This document shows positions 38,800-50,774 of a stretch of 64,000 bases of DNA, one piece after another. Source of the stretch: Oscheius onirici (Eukaryota > Nematoda > Chromadorea > Rhabditida > Rhabditidae); contig OW051473.1 in NCBI GenBank assembly GCA_932521025.1, positions 2,666,001 to 2,730,000 on the forward strand, given 5' to 3'. The notes under the pieces were generated by a model, which saw nothing but the letters and a program-made list of their open reading frames with translations, did no database searches and had not been told where the DNA came from. The translations under genes and the position numbers were made by a program. Each line of letters starts with the position of its first letter. Position 1 is the first letter of the stretch.

Positions 38800-41719
38800 A
38801 TGCTTCTTCGCTCCCGGAAAACGGCTACTTTTATGAGCATTGATATGATGCGATCATTAAATGGTCACTTAATGGCAGATGTCCCGATCACGCAGAAAAT
38901 ATAATGCAGGTTCTGAATTTAAAAATCTGAACTTTAATGAAACATATTTTATGGTGTTACATGGCTTTGTTTTTATCAACCTCTTCCTTTCATATTGTCT
39001 TGCTGAATTTTCAGGTTTTCACCACACAATCCCGCAAATATCTCGCTGACTGCAAAAGTTGCGCAGCCATCACTTTCACGCCTTCCAGAAAGCGACCAAA
39101 ACAGGAATGTGTCATAATTAACGGTGCTTTCCCTCTCCTTTCTCCACCATCTCCACGCTCTCTTCTGCCTCCTTCGCAAGTAAAAGTTTTCGATATTCTG
39201 GCCTCTACGAGAGAATCGGCCACAGCCGGTCGCTGCGACTGGATCTTTATTTGAGAGTTCCCCGTGAATATCCAGCCACGTGAACTTGAAAGGCTGTCAC
39301 AATTTTCACAAAGTGAGTATCCCGGCTATGATCGATCGAACTTCAATATTTTACGTAGCAGAAGTCGACCACATGTTTGCTTAGCTACTTCAGACCTCTC
39401 ATGTTTGAGTTAGCTTTCCAGTAGATTCTTTTCTCCGTCGGCCTGTCCTTTATCACGGGCGCTATTTTGTCAAAACGTCTCACAACAATATCGCTGTTTT
39501 CTTGTTCTTGTAATCCCTCTCCTTTCAATATTTCCCAACTCTAATCAGGTTTGCACAAGATCTACGTCCATCGCCGTGCTATGACTATATGGATATAATA
39601 ATACAAATAGGCATAGTATAAAACCTATACTCTCAGTTTTTAATATTGCTTGCGAAAGCCAAGTGTTCGTCACCTCCTGAAGTGAGTCACGGCATCGTTG
39701 CCATCTGTCAGCTGTTCCTCTCTCCTCGGCGTCCCGATGGGTCAAAGTTGGTGTCCACACAGGTGACAGCCGGCTAGTGTTTGTGCCCAGTCGACATGTG
39801 ACGGAAGCTCGGAGCTCTTTCTCCTCGATCTCCCTCCCTGTCAACATGCTGTCTACTCCGAGTTCTCTGACATCTTTTCTTATTGATTTTCAAAGTCCAA
39901 TCCACCCACTGATTGTTTGTTCGCGAGTTCCCGATAACTCTCCTTCCTTCTCTCAATTACGCAACCTTTCAGCCGCGAGGCGCTTTTTCTAGGCATGGAG
40001 CCTCAAGAACCTTTTTCTTCCTACGGCTGTGTAATCAGTCAATGGGAGATCCTTGCCGTCTGCGCCTGAGCATCTCATACTTAGTCGCGCGCGGTATTAC
40101 ACCTTTGCTCTCTGCAGAAATATTCGCCGCACGATTTGCATACCTAACCCTCAAAAGTTATGTGCTTCAAATTCCTTCAAAATGTCAATCTCGCTGAATT
40201 TTTTTATTTTTCCCCACATTCTGTATTTAAAACAGGTTAGCTTAAACGTTTTTATGAATTCAAGGGCACTACGGAACACTTTTTATTTGTCTTCAAGAGC
40301 CCTTTTCTGGTCTATATTTCCCTTGTAACGTGTATTTCTGAGAAGAAAATATTGTGTCACTCCTTTTTTTGGCTTTCCTACAAACCGTGCTCTATTTTCA
40401 GGTTCGCGATTCATTTAGCGAAAAATGTTATCCATTAGACACATGCGGTTTCGATCAAGCAACAAATAGACGTCTCCATCGTTTCACATCCGTTTCTCGT
40501 TTTTAATGTTTTGACTTGATAAGATTTCGTTAGAAAATGCGAAACATACTCTGATTTTTCTTTTGAATGTTTGCATTTCTGAATACTTCCAACGAAAAGT
40601 GTTTGTTTCCACTTATAACTTTGAGCTATCGTGACTGTCTGGGCACACAGTATTTGCTCGCAGTTAAGGATCAACTGCTTTTCACAATTGCTGGCAAAAA
40701 CTCGCAATTTTTTAATGATTTTATCAGTAATGAACTTTGAACGATAAAAAAAATGTGATGAAGAGTTTTCGAACCATCTGACCTCTAGACACCGGTCGGC
40801 TTTACAGCATCTCGAGGGTCTGCGTAAACATGCCGATTATGCCGTCTTCCGAGTGGCTCTCCTTCAAAAAATTTCCTGCTTCCTTCCACTACACTCTCTT
40901 TTTCAACAAACTGAGTTTTTGCCGTTTATAAACGTTTTGCGTGTTTTCCTCTAGTCAAACATTTTCTGACAGTGTTGTTATTATTCGAATTGCTAAAAAT
41001 ATTCTCCGAAGAACACGGGATAATCTATTTGAGCAGACTTAACTTTTCCCGACATTGTCAAACTTCAAGTGTTCGGCTCTCATAGATCAAAGCGCTTCTC
41101 TACGCTACGCCCGAGAAAACGACTGCCAGATGGTCCATAGGGGCATACAGCGACATTGAAGTCATAACAATTTAGTTTTAGAAAAAGCGTTTCAGTTGTT
41201 TCCGCAAAAATTTCAGTTTTCTCAAAAGAAAAGTTTATCTGGTTATACGTTCTATTCATGTTCGCACAAAAAACTATATTTTTTCCTTTCATCGATTAAC
41301 TTTTGGAAGTTTTGTTTCTCTTGTTCAGTTAAGTAACTAGTCAGCAATAATAATAATAACTTCTGTTGTTCGCGTTCTATTAATACCAGCATTAATACCA
41401 GCATTTGGGTATCCATCGATTAAGTCTCCGTTATACTGCATAGTGTATAGAGGTTGTTGCCGCTGTTCCTGAATGCTTCCTCGCAAAAGTTGACTGATGT
41501 TCGGCTCGGTCGCACTTAGCCCAAATCGATTGAACCCCCGTTGCGGCTGTTACATTGCCAATGGCAATCCGCGATACCCAGCTGACCACTATTAGCTGTT
41601 ATCTGATATACGTTCCGCTTTGGTCCACCCTCTCACTTGCCCTTTGATTGAACTATCTGTTGATCTTTTTTATCTTTCTTCCCAGTTCCACTGTTCGTTT
41701 AATGTTCGCGGTTTAGATC
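38800..41719. other. Upstream region of the tropomodulin gene
   Basis: This region is rich in CT tracts and short AT repeats, including AATAATAATAATAAC near 41345 and a duplicated TAATACCAGCAT near 41390. The plus frame 38937-39254 begins with a hydrophobic stretch but contains a TTTTCAG acceptor-like site and no domain. Promoters and untranslated exons of the plus-strand tropomodulin gene are expected here. Just before its start, CTTCCCAG near 41690 could be a spliced-leader acceptor. Confidence 0.4.
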
Positions 41720-44581
41720 ATGACGGACTACCACGTACACGAGCTCATGACAGATGAGGATTTTATCCAGACCATCGAGGACATGCACATCAACCAAGAC
41801 GGCGACCTGGGAGATCTCTTGAGTGGGTTTGACGTCTTTTCCTCCGCTGTTTACAACAAATAGCTGGGGTGAAGCAGAGACACGAGATATGCGAAAAACT
41901 ATGTGGATTGATCTCGGCGTAGGAAAACAGTCTATTTTCAGAGGCGATGAACGAGAACCGTATCATCAGCTGGGAAGAAGCTGAGAGAATTCTTCAAGAC
42001 AGTTCTACTGCCCCGGTCAAATCCAGTCTGCCCGAACAGACTCGTCCAACTGAGCCCGACAACGATACAGACGTTGAGAGATGTATCCAGAGGTTGCTCG
42101 ACAATGATCCGACTCTCAAAGAAATCAATCTTAATAATATGAAGGTAAGAAAATTTCACAAAGCTATTTTTCATTATTTTTAGCGCACACCGGTACCGCA
42201 GCTCCGCCGACTTATGGAAGCTCTGGCTTATAACGAGTATTGTGAGAGGATCTCCTTGGCTAATATGGGACTATACGACCACGATATGCAGGTACCTTTT
42301 TCCTCTTTTTATTGTTTCACCGCCAAATTTAGGTTCTTATTACTGTTGTTGAAATGAATCAGGCCATCAAAAAACTGAACTTGGAGACTAACTATCTCTC
42401 TGGAGATTACTTTTCTAAACTTTTCAAGGCTGCCCTCGTCAATATGACCATTGAGGAAATCAAGGCCGTTAACCAGGTATAATTACAAATCGTCTGTATT
42501 CACTCTCGAATGCAATTACAGGGCGTGAGTTTCTCCACAACTGCCGAGAAGGAAATTATTGACTCGGTCATGCAGAACAAGGGACTGATCAAAGTAAGTC
42601 GTTAGCAGTACGGCTTAAAAGCAGTTATAGGTTTCCGTAAATTTGCGTCTTCCCGAAGGACGACATAAAATTGAAAAGGCTACTCTTCGAAACGGAGAAA
42701 TCAGTGGGTTACCTTTTTACGAAAACGTTTCACAATAGTAAACAGTTTAAAATACTTTTCAAAAGTTAATCAAGCTTACCCTTTTGAGTTTCTAGGATCT
42801 AAACACGGCAAACTTCCCAACTTACCATTTTTTTCTAAAGATCGCATCCTAGATAAGTTGCGTTGTACTTCCTCGTCCATTGCGTAAAAAGATGTTGACC
42901 TTTTTCAAGTATCGTGACGCGGTTGCTCTGTGCCAAGCACTGAGTCTGAAAAGCGCGAGATTTACTTTGGACATAAACTATGTAACGTATTTAGGGCGAA
43001 TGATCAGAAGAGAGAAAGCGTTGAAAGCAAAACAAGAAGGAGAACCAACCAAAAAGGTCGAAGAACCTAGCAAACCACCAGTGGTGAGATATTCCTATGC
43101 TTAATTTTATTCCTTTTTTGCAGCCAAAGCCGACTCCCAAGGAGTCCGCACCACCGGTTAAGGTTCGTTAAAGAGTGCTGTATCTTCTCACCCGGTCACT
43201 CGACCGAACTGTCTCTGTGTGCATGCACAGCAGTTAGTTTTCCACTATTCACATACGTGTCCAACACTAAATAAACATCTCTGCATGCTAGTCAGTGAGT
43301 GTATATGTGTCCTTTGTCTGTAATGTTATCATTTTGTGCAATAATGGAAGGTCCGAGTCGATTGGAATGTAACAACGTCGTCGAGTGGTAATTGTCGGAG
43401 TGATCAATGTATTCGATCTTATACAGCTACGGCGACATATTCAGGTTCCTCCATTGGAAGGAATACCAGCAGGAGGAAATCCCATGCTGGATCTTCCCAA
43501 GCCGAAACCACTCAAAAAGTTGTGGCCTCCATCTCCCGAGGAAAAAGAAACTGCACCAGAGCCAATGGAACCGTTCAAAAAAGGCAAACCACTTCATCCA
43601 TTTGCCCGAAGACAATCCAGTGCCGACGACAGTTCCACACCTGTTCTCAAGTTTGGTGGCGATGCAGTTCCTATCAAAAAGTTGGCTGAGGGACTGAGAA
43701 AGAACTCTATTCCTAATGGTGAAAAAGAGCCACCAATGGCTGTGAAAAAGCTGAGCGGAGCAACAACGGCTACTGTTACCGAGAGGGCTTCTCGCGAGTC
43801 GGAAAAGGACGTGGAAGATGACGTTCCCCAGAAACCCGAACCATCAGTTCAAAAAGCTAACATTGCTATGGCTTGGAGGAGACCGTCATCAATCTTGAGC
43901 AAGCCAGCTGAAGAACAACAAGAAAACAAGCTAAACCAAACATTCAAACAGTTTGTTCCTGTGAAGCCAGAGGAGCCGGTCGTGGAACCGAAAGACGACA
44001 AACCGAAGCCTGCCTATCTTGTCCGAAGAGAAGCTCGTGAAGCCGCTGAAAAAATGGCCCAGGCAGCTGAAGCTGCTTGGAAAGCAGCCGAAGAGGAGTT
44101 GAAAAAGAAGATTGCTGAAGCAGAAGCACTCATGAAAGCTGCCCAGAATGCTCGTCTGGCTGCAGAAGCAGCCAAACCTGCGCCACTGCCCTTTTTGAGC
44201 AAATCACCTGAACCACCGAAGGCTCCTGTTGATGAGAAGAAGCCTGTAAAACAGTGGGTAAGGCCGTCCGCCCCCGTTCAGCCCGTTGAGGAGAAACTGG
44301 TTCCTTCTTGGAGGCGAGGAGTTAATAAAGAGATTGAACCAGCCTGGAAACGTTCCGCTGATCAATTGAACGGCACCGACAAAAAAGCGCCACCTCCAGT
44401 TCCTCCAAAGAAGTCTTCTGATTCGATGTTTGCCGTCAACGGCGTGAAATCTCCGTTGTCATCTTTGGAAAACGGTCCGCCAGGTCTTGATGAGAACGAA
44501 GAGCCGAAAAAGAAGACAATTATCAAGAAGAAGGTCATCCGGAAAAAGCGAACATCCGAACGTTCTGGAGACGAATCTTAG
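41720..44581 (+). CDS. Tropomodulin/leiomodin-like actin regulator
   Basis: Nine exons (41720-41822, 41942-42144, 42184-42291, 42333-42476, 42522-42593, 42631-42703, 42995-43083, 43124-43162, 43445-44581) give 655 residues in phase. The central part is the tropomodulin leucine-rich-repeat cap: DNDPTLKEINLNNM, then PQLRRLMEALAYNEYCERI, VVEMNQAIKKLNLETNYLS and LRLPEGRHKIEKATLRNGEI. Only about 80 residues precede the repeats, fewer than usual, and the canonical N-terminal tropomyosin- and actin-binding helices are not evident. The last exon adds a 380-residue extension: Pro-rich, with an Ala/Glu/Lys helix (REAREAAEKMAQAAEAA), repeated AWRRPSS/WRRGVN/AWKRSAD motifs, PPPVPPKKSSDS and a lysine-rich end. 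This resembles leiomodin-type extensions, but I see no clear WH2 motif. The family caps or nucleates actin filament pointed ends in muscle and cortex. Confidence 0.9.
43163..43275 (+). promoter_or_regulatory. Alternative early stop and poly(A) site
   Basis: If the donor after exon 8 (43162) is not used, the frame reads two more codons (VR) and stops at TAA 43169-43171. An AATAAA lies at 43270-43275. This would yield a short tropomodulin that ends right after the leucine-rich domain. Confidence 0.55.
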
Positions 44582-44754
44582 AAGTTTCTTCAATTGACTT
44601 CGCCGTTCTGTCATGCCTTTTTCTCTGGCGGGTTTAGAGCAATTTCTTGTCAAACACTTGTAATATTTTATATTTGGGTTTTGTACACAATTCACACAGT
44701 AAATGCACATGCACTTTAGTTGTCTGCTAGTTTTTGTATATTTTCTCTATTCAG

Positions 44755-44820
44755 GAGCCAGATGACCAGCCAATGGCCGTGTATAAGCTGCGACGGGCTT
44801 CCACTAAAGACAGTCAGTGA
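44755..44820 (+). CDS. Alternative last exon of tropomodulin gene
   Basis: After a strong acceptor (CTCTATTCAG) comes a 21-codon frame, EPDDQPMAVYKLRRASTKDS and Q, then TGA at 44818-44820. An AATAAA follows at about 44892. The phase-0 start matches the phase-0 donors after exons 7 and 8. Skipping the long exon 43445-44581 would therefore replace the 380-residue extension by this short tail, which has a PKA/PKC-like RRAST site. No other gene nearby could own the exon. Confidence 0.55.
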   Translation, partial: EPDDQPMAVYKLRRASTKDSQ

Positions 44821-45205
44821 TCCGTCATTCCTCTGGTTTGCATATTTCACAGCATTCATACTATTACATAGTGCCATTTATTTCAAGAGTACAATAAATG
44901 TGCTGTGATACTGCATCTGAACCCGCTGTTTGTAACCTGAGTTTGAGAGTAGCTTTGAGTAGACAAGTTGGACATCACAAGAATGGAAGAACGGCCTTCT
45001 CCGCGTCCGGATCCGCTCTGAAAGTCAAATTTAAACTAACTTTTGTGCGTCTTAATATTTGTTAAGCTTAAATTTTCTCTATACCCGTCTAGTTAACAAA
45101 AGCGCTAAGGAAAAAAATGAATTAGGGCGTTGCTTCACTGTCAAGTTGCTTTATCAAGATCTCTAACATTTTCTACAGTTTCATTTTATTCGCGATAAAA
45201 AAGAC

Positions 45206-45331
45206 TCACGCTGCGTTAATCCTCGGAGATAAGCTGCTGGCCTCTCGAAGAAGTCTTTGACAGGCAAAAACGCAGTACACCATGAGCCATATCACAAAAG
45301 CTATGCCGAGGAGAACAATAAACGGCCACAT
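45206..45331 (-). CDS. Single-pass membrane microprotein (41 aa)
   Basis: ATG at 45329-45331 follows TCTTTCAG by three bases, a spliced-leader-type acceptor. TGA is at 45206-45208 and AATAAA lies about 16 bases further on, so this looks like a compact complete transcript. Residues 2-24 form one hydrophobic helix (MWPFIVLLGIAFVIWLMVYC). It is followed by a short basic tail with QRLLRE and SLSPRINAA. There is no cleavable signal. The size and topology resemble small regulators of membrane pumps or channels such as the sarcolipin and phospholamban class, but no diagnostic motif of those families is seen. It could also be the last exon of a longer gene whose upstream exon I did not find. Confidence 0.55.
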   Translation of the reverse strand: MWPFIVLLGIAFVIWLMVYCVFACQRLLREASSLSPRINAA

Positions 45332-47056
45332 TTTCTGAAAGATTGCATTGAGATGAAGAGCTAAGAGAAGAAGATGCGTTGCCTAGTGATGCTTGTTTTG
45401 AAACGATAATCCAATTGCAACTAAGACCACATGAGGCTTTAATATTGCTCAGAAACAATACTAACGTGCTTGGATGATCAAGACGCAGAGAATTAGGAAA
45501 TTCGGGCAAGATGCAATTCAAACAAGGTGCTAAGACATGATTCTTTAATGGGCTAATTGTCTGCAATCACAGGCACTAGAGAAGGCGTCCTGGAAAAAGC
45601 AATAAGTCATATATGAGAAATTTTAGACTGGAGGTTGGTTTGTGAAAGAGGCTGTCACCAAATGTCCTGACTCCGATTTGTCCATTAGAGTATGTTCATT
45701 AGGTGGTTAGATAGGCTGGCAGGAAGCAGAGGAAATGGCTGGAGGTCTTTTCTCGCAGAAGCTATTATCAGCCGATAAGTGAGCGTGGGAAATGGCTAGG
45801 TAATTTCAACTCGGAGATATAATTGGAACACATGAAATTGTTTCTCAAATATATGAGATCGGCAGTGTTAAGCGCCGCCACAAGGGCAGATGTCGGTGCT
45901 CTTCGGAGCTCAGATACGAGGTGATAAAAACTTTATAGTGAATGTTAACAAAAAATCTTGCCAGCTTTGTAGCAAAGCTATAGCTCGCAATAATTACGAG
46001 ACACACCCATTTCAAGACGAGCACATGTTGGTATTTGTCAGTAGCGTACCAATGAATAATCTTATTAACTAAATATGGCCCGGGGTACCAGTGTTCGTTA
46101 ACCATAAAACAGAATGAGTATTGAAGCAGATCGGCCACGGGTGATGGCTTTCTTGGTTCCTAGCAACAAAATAGTACTTGTGGAGAAATATAAAAAGCAG
46201 GCCATCATTTTAGACTCAAAATAGCCAGCTCACAATTGAGAATCACCCACTTACAAGAAATTAAGGATCAAGAATACTGCATTGTTTTCTAAACAGTCAA
46301 AAGGAAACAAATACTTGGCTTTTAGCATATATTTAGTGATATTTATAGTGGGAAAAGGCTATGAGAACCACTTCCACACTCGTATGAAATATGCTACTCG
46401 GCAACCGCTTCTAGTAAGCAGGATGATTGAGTCAAAATTTTTGGAACCATTTCCAGCTTTTCGATGTTTGCCAGGTCACGCTCCAACATTCAGTAATTGC
46501 AAAACTTTCGCACAACAGTTCTTTTGTTTTCTGTGTGTTTAGCTTTGACCTCGCCTTGATTTGGCCCTATTTGGAGCATAAATTGTTCTTTTTTCTATGA
46601 GCTACCACACATTTCTGGAAAAATAAGTCTTTTTTACCGATAAGCGCCCTCACGAATTCCTCACAGTTATCAGCCAAAGCGTCCAGATTTCCGCAAAGAC
46701 TACTGCCTCTAGTGCTTTTTCTCGAAAATGAAGACGACGCTTCCGGAATTCTTGAAGGGGATGAACACTGGCAAAGCCGATTTTGACCTGGCTGATAACG
46801 CAACAAATTGTGTGTTCCTGCTCAGGGTGTGCGTCCTTTTTTGCTGTATTTATAAAGTTTCGCTTTCTGATTTCGCCCTGACTCTAAAACTGTCTGTCAC
46901 AGCCAGACAAGCCATCAGTTCGTATCATTTCTCCATAAAACTTGACCAAACAAAGAACGCCCAATATGCCTCAGTCTTTCCTGACGTCAAGTTCAAGGCC
47001 AACAGTCGAACTCTTCAGATCCAGTTCAATCACCAGCTTGTCTCGTTGGGTCTTGA
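45332..47056. other. No gene recognised
   Basis: Short frames on both strands (46728-47078 plus, 45845-46138 minus) show no domain or consistent splicing. The part nearest 47056 is the likely promoter of the CUB gene. Confidence 0.4.
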
Positions 47057-48399
47057 ATGCTGTTATTCAGTCTTTTAGCCCTTGTGGGCTCGGCTACAGC
47101 AGTCGCAAACCAATCCTACATTGCCGACACTGGTGTCTTCTACTCATACAACTATCCCAACAACTACGACAACAATTTGCACTATTTTGTGATTGTGGAG
47201 GTAGGTACACTTTCATCATGTTAATCATTTTCCTGTCACTGGGAAATGACAATATCCCTTATCGGTGAAATTCTCACGATAGTGGCTCTATTCTTTGTTC
47301 AAACGATTAAATTTAGCCCACGGTCAGATGTTAAGTCACACCTGGCTGTTTTTAACTGGATGAGGAAACAGTTTTTGTATATAGTCTGTTGCTTGTAACA
47401 AGTAAGAGAAAACACATTCTGATTGTAAACACTCTTAAAATGATTTCCTTCCTTATGACCTGCAAAGTTGACAAAATGCCTGGCACGGTTCTTTCTAGCC
47501 TTCGAACTCCAGACTGTCTGTTTGCTCACCCCCATTGTTTAGAATGTTGATAAGAAATCGCTTTAATGGTTTCGAAATACGAGCAAGTTTAGGTTGATCC
47601 CGGCTACTATGCCTTGATTACAATGCTTGATTTCATCACGGAGCCATGCTGTGACAAAGTCTACATCTGGGATGGTCTGGACATGACCAAATCAATTGCA
47701 AAGTATGGACTTTTAAGGATCTTGTAACATCCTTTTTTAGTCTGTCTGGCGCTCAAACTGGAAGTTACTTCTTCTCGACGTCCAACAAAGTCGTTTTCGA
47801 ATTTTATTCCGATCCGATTGAGACCTACCGCGGCTTTGCTATCAAGTGGGAGCAGACAAAGGGTGATTTGAACAGCCTCCTAGTAACCGGCGCAAATTTA
47901 GACAACACCAAAATTGAGATGTCTAACACTTGTGCACCGGATATTGAAACTGCCAGCGCCGGATTCATAACCTCGCCCAACTGGCCTGCCAACTATCCGA
48001 ATAGCATCAGCTGTTCATACAAACTCAGTAGTACAAAGAACAGGTCGGTTTTTCTACCCATCCACGTTAAGTATGCTCCACAAAGTTTTCCTTTGTTCTT
48101 TGCAAAAGTTGTTTACACAAATAAGGATTATAGTTACAGAGTCCAACTAAAGTTCGTCGCGTTCCAAACCGAAGCTTGTTGCGATAAGGTCGTCATCTTT
48201 GACGGAGACAGCAGTGCATCTCCTCTTTTGGCTACGTATGTTACATTTTTGATGATAATTCAGTTGATTCAGTGTTTCCGGACGAAGCCTCTCGAATACG
48301 ACTTTCCAATCATCGGGGGCCAATCTTTTCCTGGTCTTCACGACCGACATGACCAACAACGACGTCGGTTTCAGTGCCTACTACGTGTCGATCACCTAG
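47057..48399 (+). CDS. Secreted protein with two CUB domains
   Basis: Five exons (47057-47200, 47593-47702, 47741-48043, 48140-48235, 48273-48399) join in phase to 259 residues. The signal peptide is MLLFSLLALVGSATAVA. CUB1 runs from YIADTGVFYSYNYPNNYDNN to FAIKWEQT and has the conserved pattern CCDKVYIWDG. CUB2 runs from CAPDIETASAGFITSPNWPA to FSAYYVSIT with CCDKVVIFDGD. CUB1 lacks the usual first disulphide pair. CUB domains mediate extracellular protein-protein contacts. Nematodes carry many small secreted CUB proteins, some induced by pathogens or stress; a specific role cannot be inferred. There is no protease or lectin domain attached. Confidence 0.9.
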
Positions 48400-49820
48400 T
48401 TCAGGAGTAGATAAACGTGTTTGCAAAGTGCAAATGTACAAATTGTAAAATATGTACAAAGTCTTCCATCCTACTAGTTATCTCTGGTGGTGAAAACTGG
48501 TTGGGCACGGAGTCAGAACTGCCTAAAGGTGCTTTCGAAAAAGTTTATTTACTTCAAAAAGCCTTTGATCCTCTGTTGGCAGTCCAGCTTCTTCTTTGCC
48601 ATCTTCTTGTGCTCGTTGAGCTTCCTTTTTGTCCAAATTCCTTTACACGTTGCCGTCTCAGCTATCTTAACTTTGGTTGAGCAAATCAAGTTAAAAGAGT
48701 TTTAACCTTTCCATGATCGTGTTTTTCTTGACATCCTTGAAAAGTTTGTAGATGAGGAGCATCTTCTTCTTTTAGATTGTCGAAAATAACCTTCCCCAGC
48801 TTCAATCGCCAGCATATCGTCTCCGTGTAGCAGAACAAATGCCCGTCCATTGCTGACATCTCCCGGTAGCTTCCGTGGCGTCAAGTAAGAAGCTTCTTCT
48901 TCCAGTAGGTGAGACTGTCGGAGATGACGATGTCGTTCCCATCTTCAATCGTCAGCACGTCGCCTTCTTTGTGTAGCAGATGTCCGTCGTAGCTGACACC
49001 CAGCTCCCGACCATCTTAAATACCCAGCCTATCATCTTCTGGGGCGACTTCAACACTAACGTGATAGCTAGGGCCGTCTTCTTGCTGCCAGTCTAAACAT
49101 GCTAAGTTAGTTCAAAGTATAATAACAAACGTGTTTCATAAGCCCTAGAATTGTCAAAAAGAGCAGTATCAACAACAGTAGAACAACTAGGAACAGAAGC
49201 CTTTGGCTATCATTATAGCTAGCTGAATCAAGGCAAGTCTACCCGTGTGAAAACAGAACTACTTTGCAGAGAATAAGAGGACCCGTCCCTAGTTTCTCAG
49301 TAGCACTAGCCAGGGCTAACCTTAGAATAAAAGCAGAGAACTAACCTTCTGTTTGTCCCACTGAAGAAGCGAATCGAGGGCGACTGACGACGTTCCTCGG
49401 TAGATGATGGTATTGGAGAAGACTTCCTTTGACGACAATTACTTGCTTGAATAACATCAATTGCCAAAAGCTAATTGTTTCAAGTTAAAAATTACAAACA
49501 TCAAAGTTATTGTTTTTAAATTAACACTTTTCAAAAATTTTGAAATTTGCCACTAATTAAGGGAAGTTTTTGGAAGCAATTCAGAAGTCCCGAACTTGCA
49601 GAAATTTTTCTTCCGGGAACCTACGACTGTGAGAAGAAAGTTGCCGTAGAGTTGTTGTATAGAGCCTACGATCGCGGAGGCCCAATTATATGTCCTTGAA
49701 GCAGTATAGCTGCTGCTTGTCATTTTTCCGACACACACGAACAATAATAACTTTTTTAGTATATTGGCAGTTGTGTTTAAACACACTGATTCAGAAACTA
49801 CATATTGACAAATTGATGAT
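48400..49820. other. Intergenic; possible decayed coding repeat
   Basis: On the minus strand between about 48770 and 49100, two stretches look homologous at the protein level: DGHLLHKEGDVLTIEDGND and FVLLHGDDMLAIEAGEG. Stops interrupt the frame between and before them, and no intron of usable size removes these stops. The exon-like stretch 49352-49440 has a GTTAGT donor. This looks like a pseudogene or chance similarity; no intact gene is supported. Confidence 0.35.
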
Positions 49821-50774
49821 TTAAGCGTTATTCTTGCTGTAGAATCTGTAGTTTCCGTTTGTTCCTTCGCAGCTGAAAACGCTTTCTTGTTGATACGTAC
49901 TTCACTTACAAGTAATCGATCTTTCCTTTGCTGGACTTTCCATTGATAGGGACAGGTGCATCAAGTTGAGGGATCTTAAGATGTCTTTTACAATGGACTT
50001 GAAAAAGTAACCTTGCAACCAATGACGACAGGCATTCCGTTTTTGCACTTCTTGACAAAGTGTTCGCTTTCAATCCATTCTTCTTCTGAAAGCATCTCGT
50101 TTATGGACATATGGCCAACTTACCGGCGTTTCTAGTGACTCCAGTTGAATCGCGGCATGATCCATCAGCCTTCAGTACCGCTCCTACTGAAACAGTTCCA
50201 TTGGGATGCTTTTTGCACTGGACATCGTAGCCGCGAACCTAAGAATTGGTTGGAAAAGATACTATCCTGTCAACCTCTTTAGTTTGTCCGTCTGGAATCA
50301 GCGTTCCGTCGACAGCAATGCACCCGATAAAGTCGGTCTTTCCTCCTTCACTGCAACGGAAACGGAAAGACTTTTCGGTCCATTCCGTTCCATGCGCTTG
50401 TCCTCCGGCACAATCGGCAGTCTTCCCGATAACCTGCTTCAAAGAAATCTGTCCGGTAGGAGACGCCTTGCATTCCCACTCGTACTGTCCAGAAGGTTTG
50501 CTCGTGTTCAAGGGAACCTTAACAATATGCTTGTTTTCTATGATGTAATACCGAGAGATTGTCGGGAGTGATACAGGCAATCACTTGAACTCTCCACGAT
50601 CCATTAGGTTCAATCTTGCACTTCATTTTGAAAGCATTGTTTTCCAGCTGAATGTCTTCGATTAAAATTATGTATAATTAAACCAACCCATTCTTCTCCG
50701 TCTCTGTATTTCTTATTAGCATGCTCGCAGGCCAGAGCACTGGATACCAGAGCAGCAAGGAACAGAACCTTCAT
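49821..50774 (-). CDS. MIG-18-like secreted protein
   Basis: The ATG at 50772-50774 begins MKVLFLAALVSSALA, a cleavable signal peptide. Several exons then encode repeated cysteine modules with the signature KKYRDGEEW...FKMKC...GSWRVQVIACITPDN, a second copy containing HGTEWTEKSFRFRCSEGG...FIGCIAVDG, and a third EEEWIESEHFVKKCKNG...VVIGCK. This is the nematode MIG-18-type fibronectin-I-like domain. The apparent frame change near 50550 is resolved by a 34-nt intron (50518-50551), which gives PDNLSVPLNTSKPSG. Another intron needs the acceptor CTTAAG before IPQLDAPVPINGK. The stop is TAA at 49821-49823. The family is secreted and extracellular-matrix associated; MIG-18 itself affects gonadal cell migration. 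The role here is inferred from the family. Confidence 0.85.

Noticed and set aside
40765..40835. B-box-like GGTTCGAAAAC on the minus strand
   Set aside because: No A box at the right distance and no cloverleaf could be drawn.
42880..43104. Start of a 74-codon frame in the tropomodulin gene
   Set aside because: The first part is intron; the real exon begins at 42995 after TATTTAG, where phase and tropomodulin similarity resume.
50239..50660. Apparent frameshift in the MIG-18-like gene
   Set aside because: A 34-nt GT...AG intron at 50518-50551 restores the frame and the domain alignment, so a mutation is not needed.
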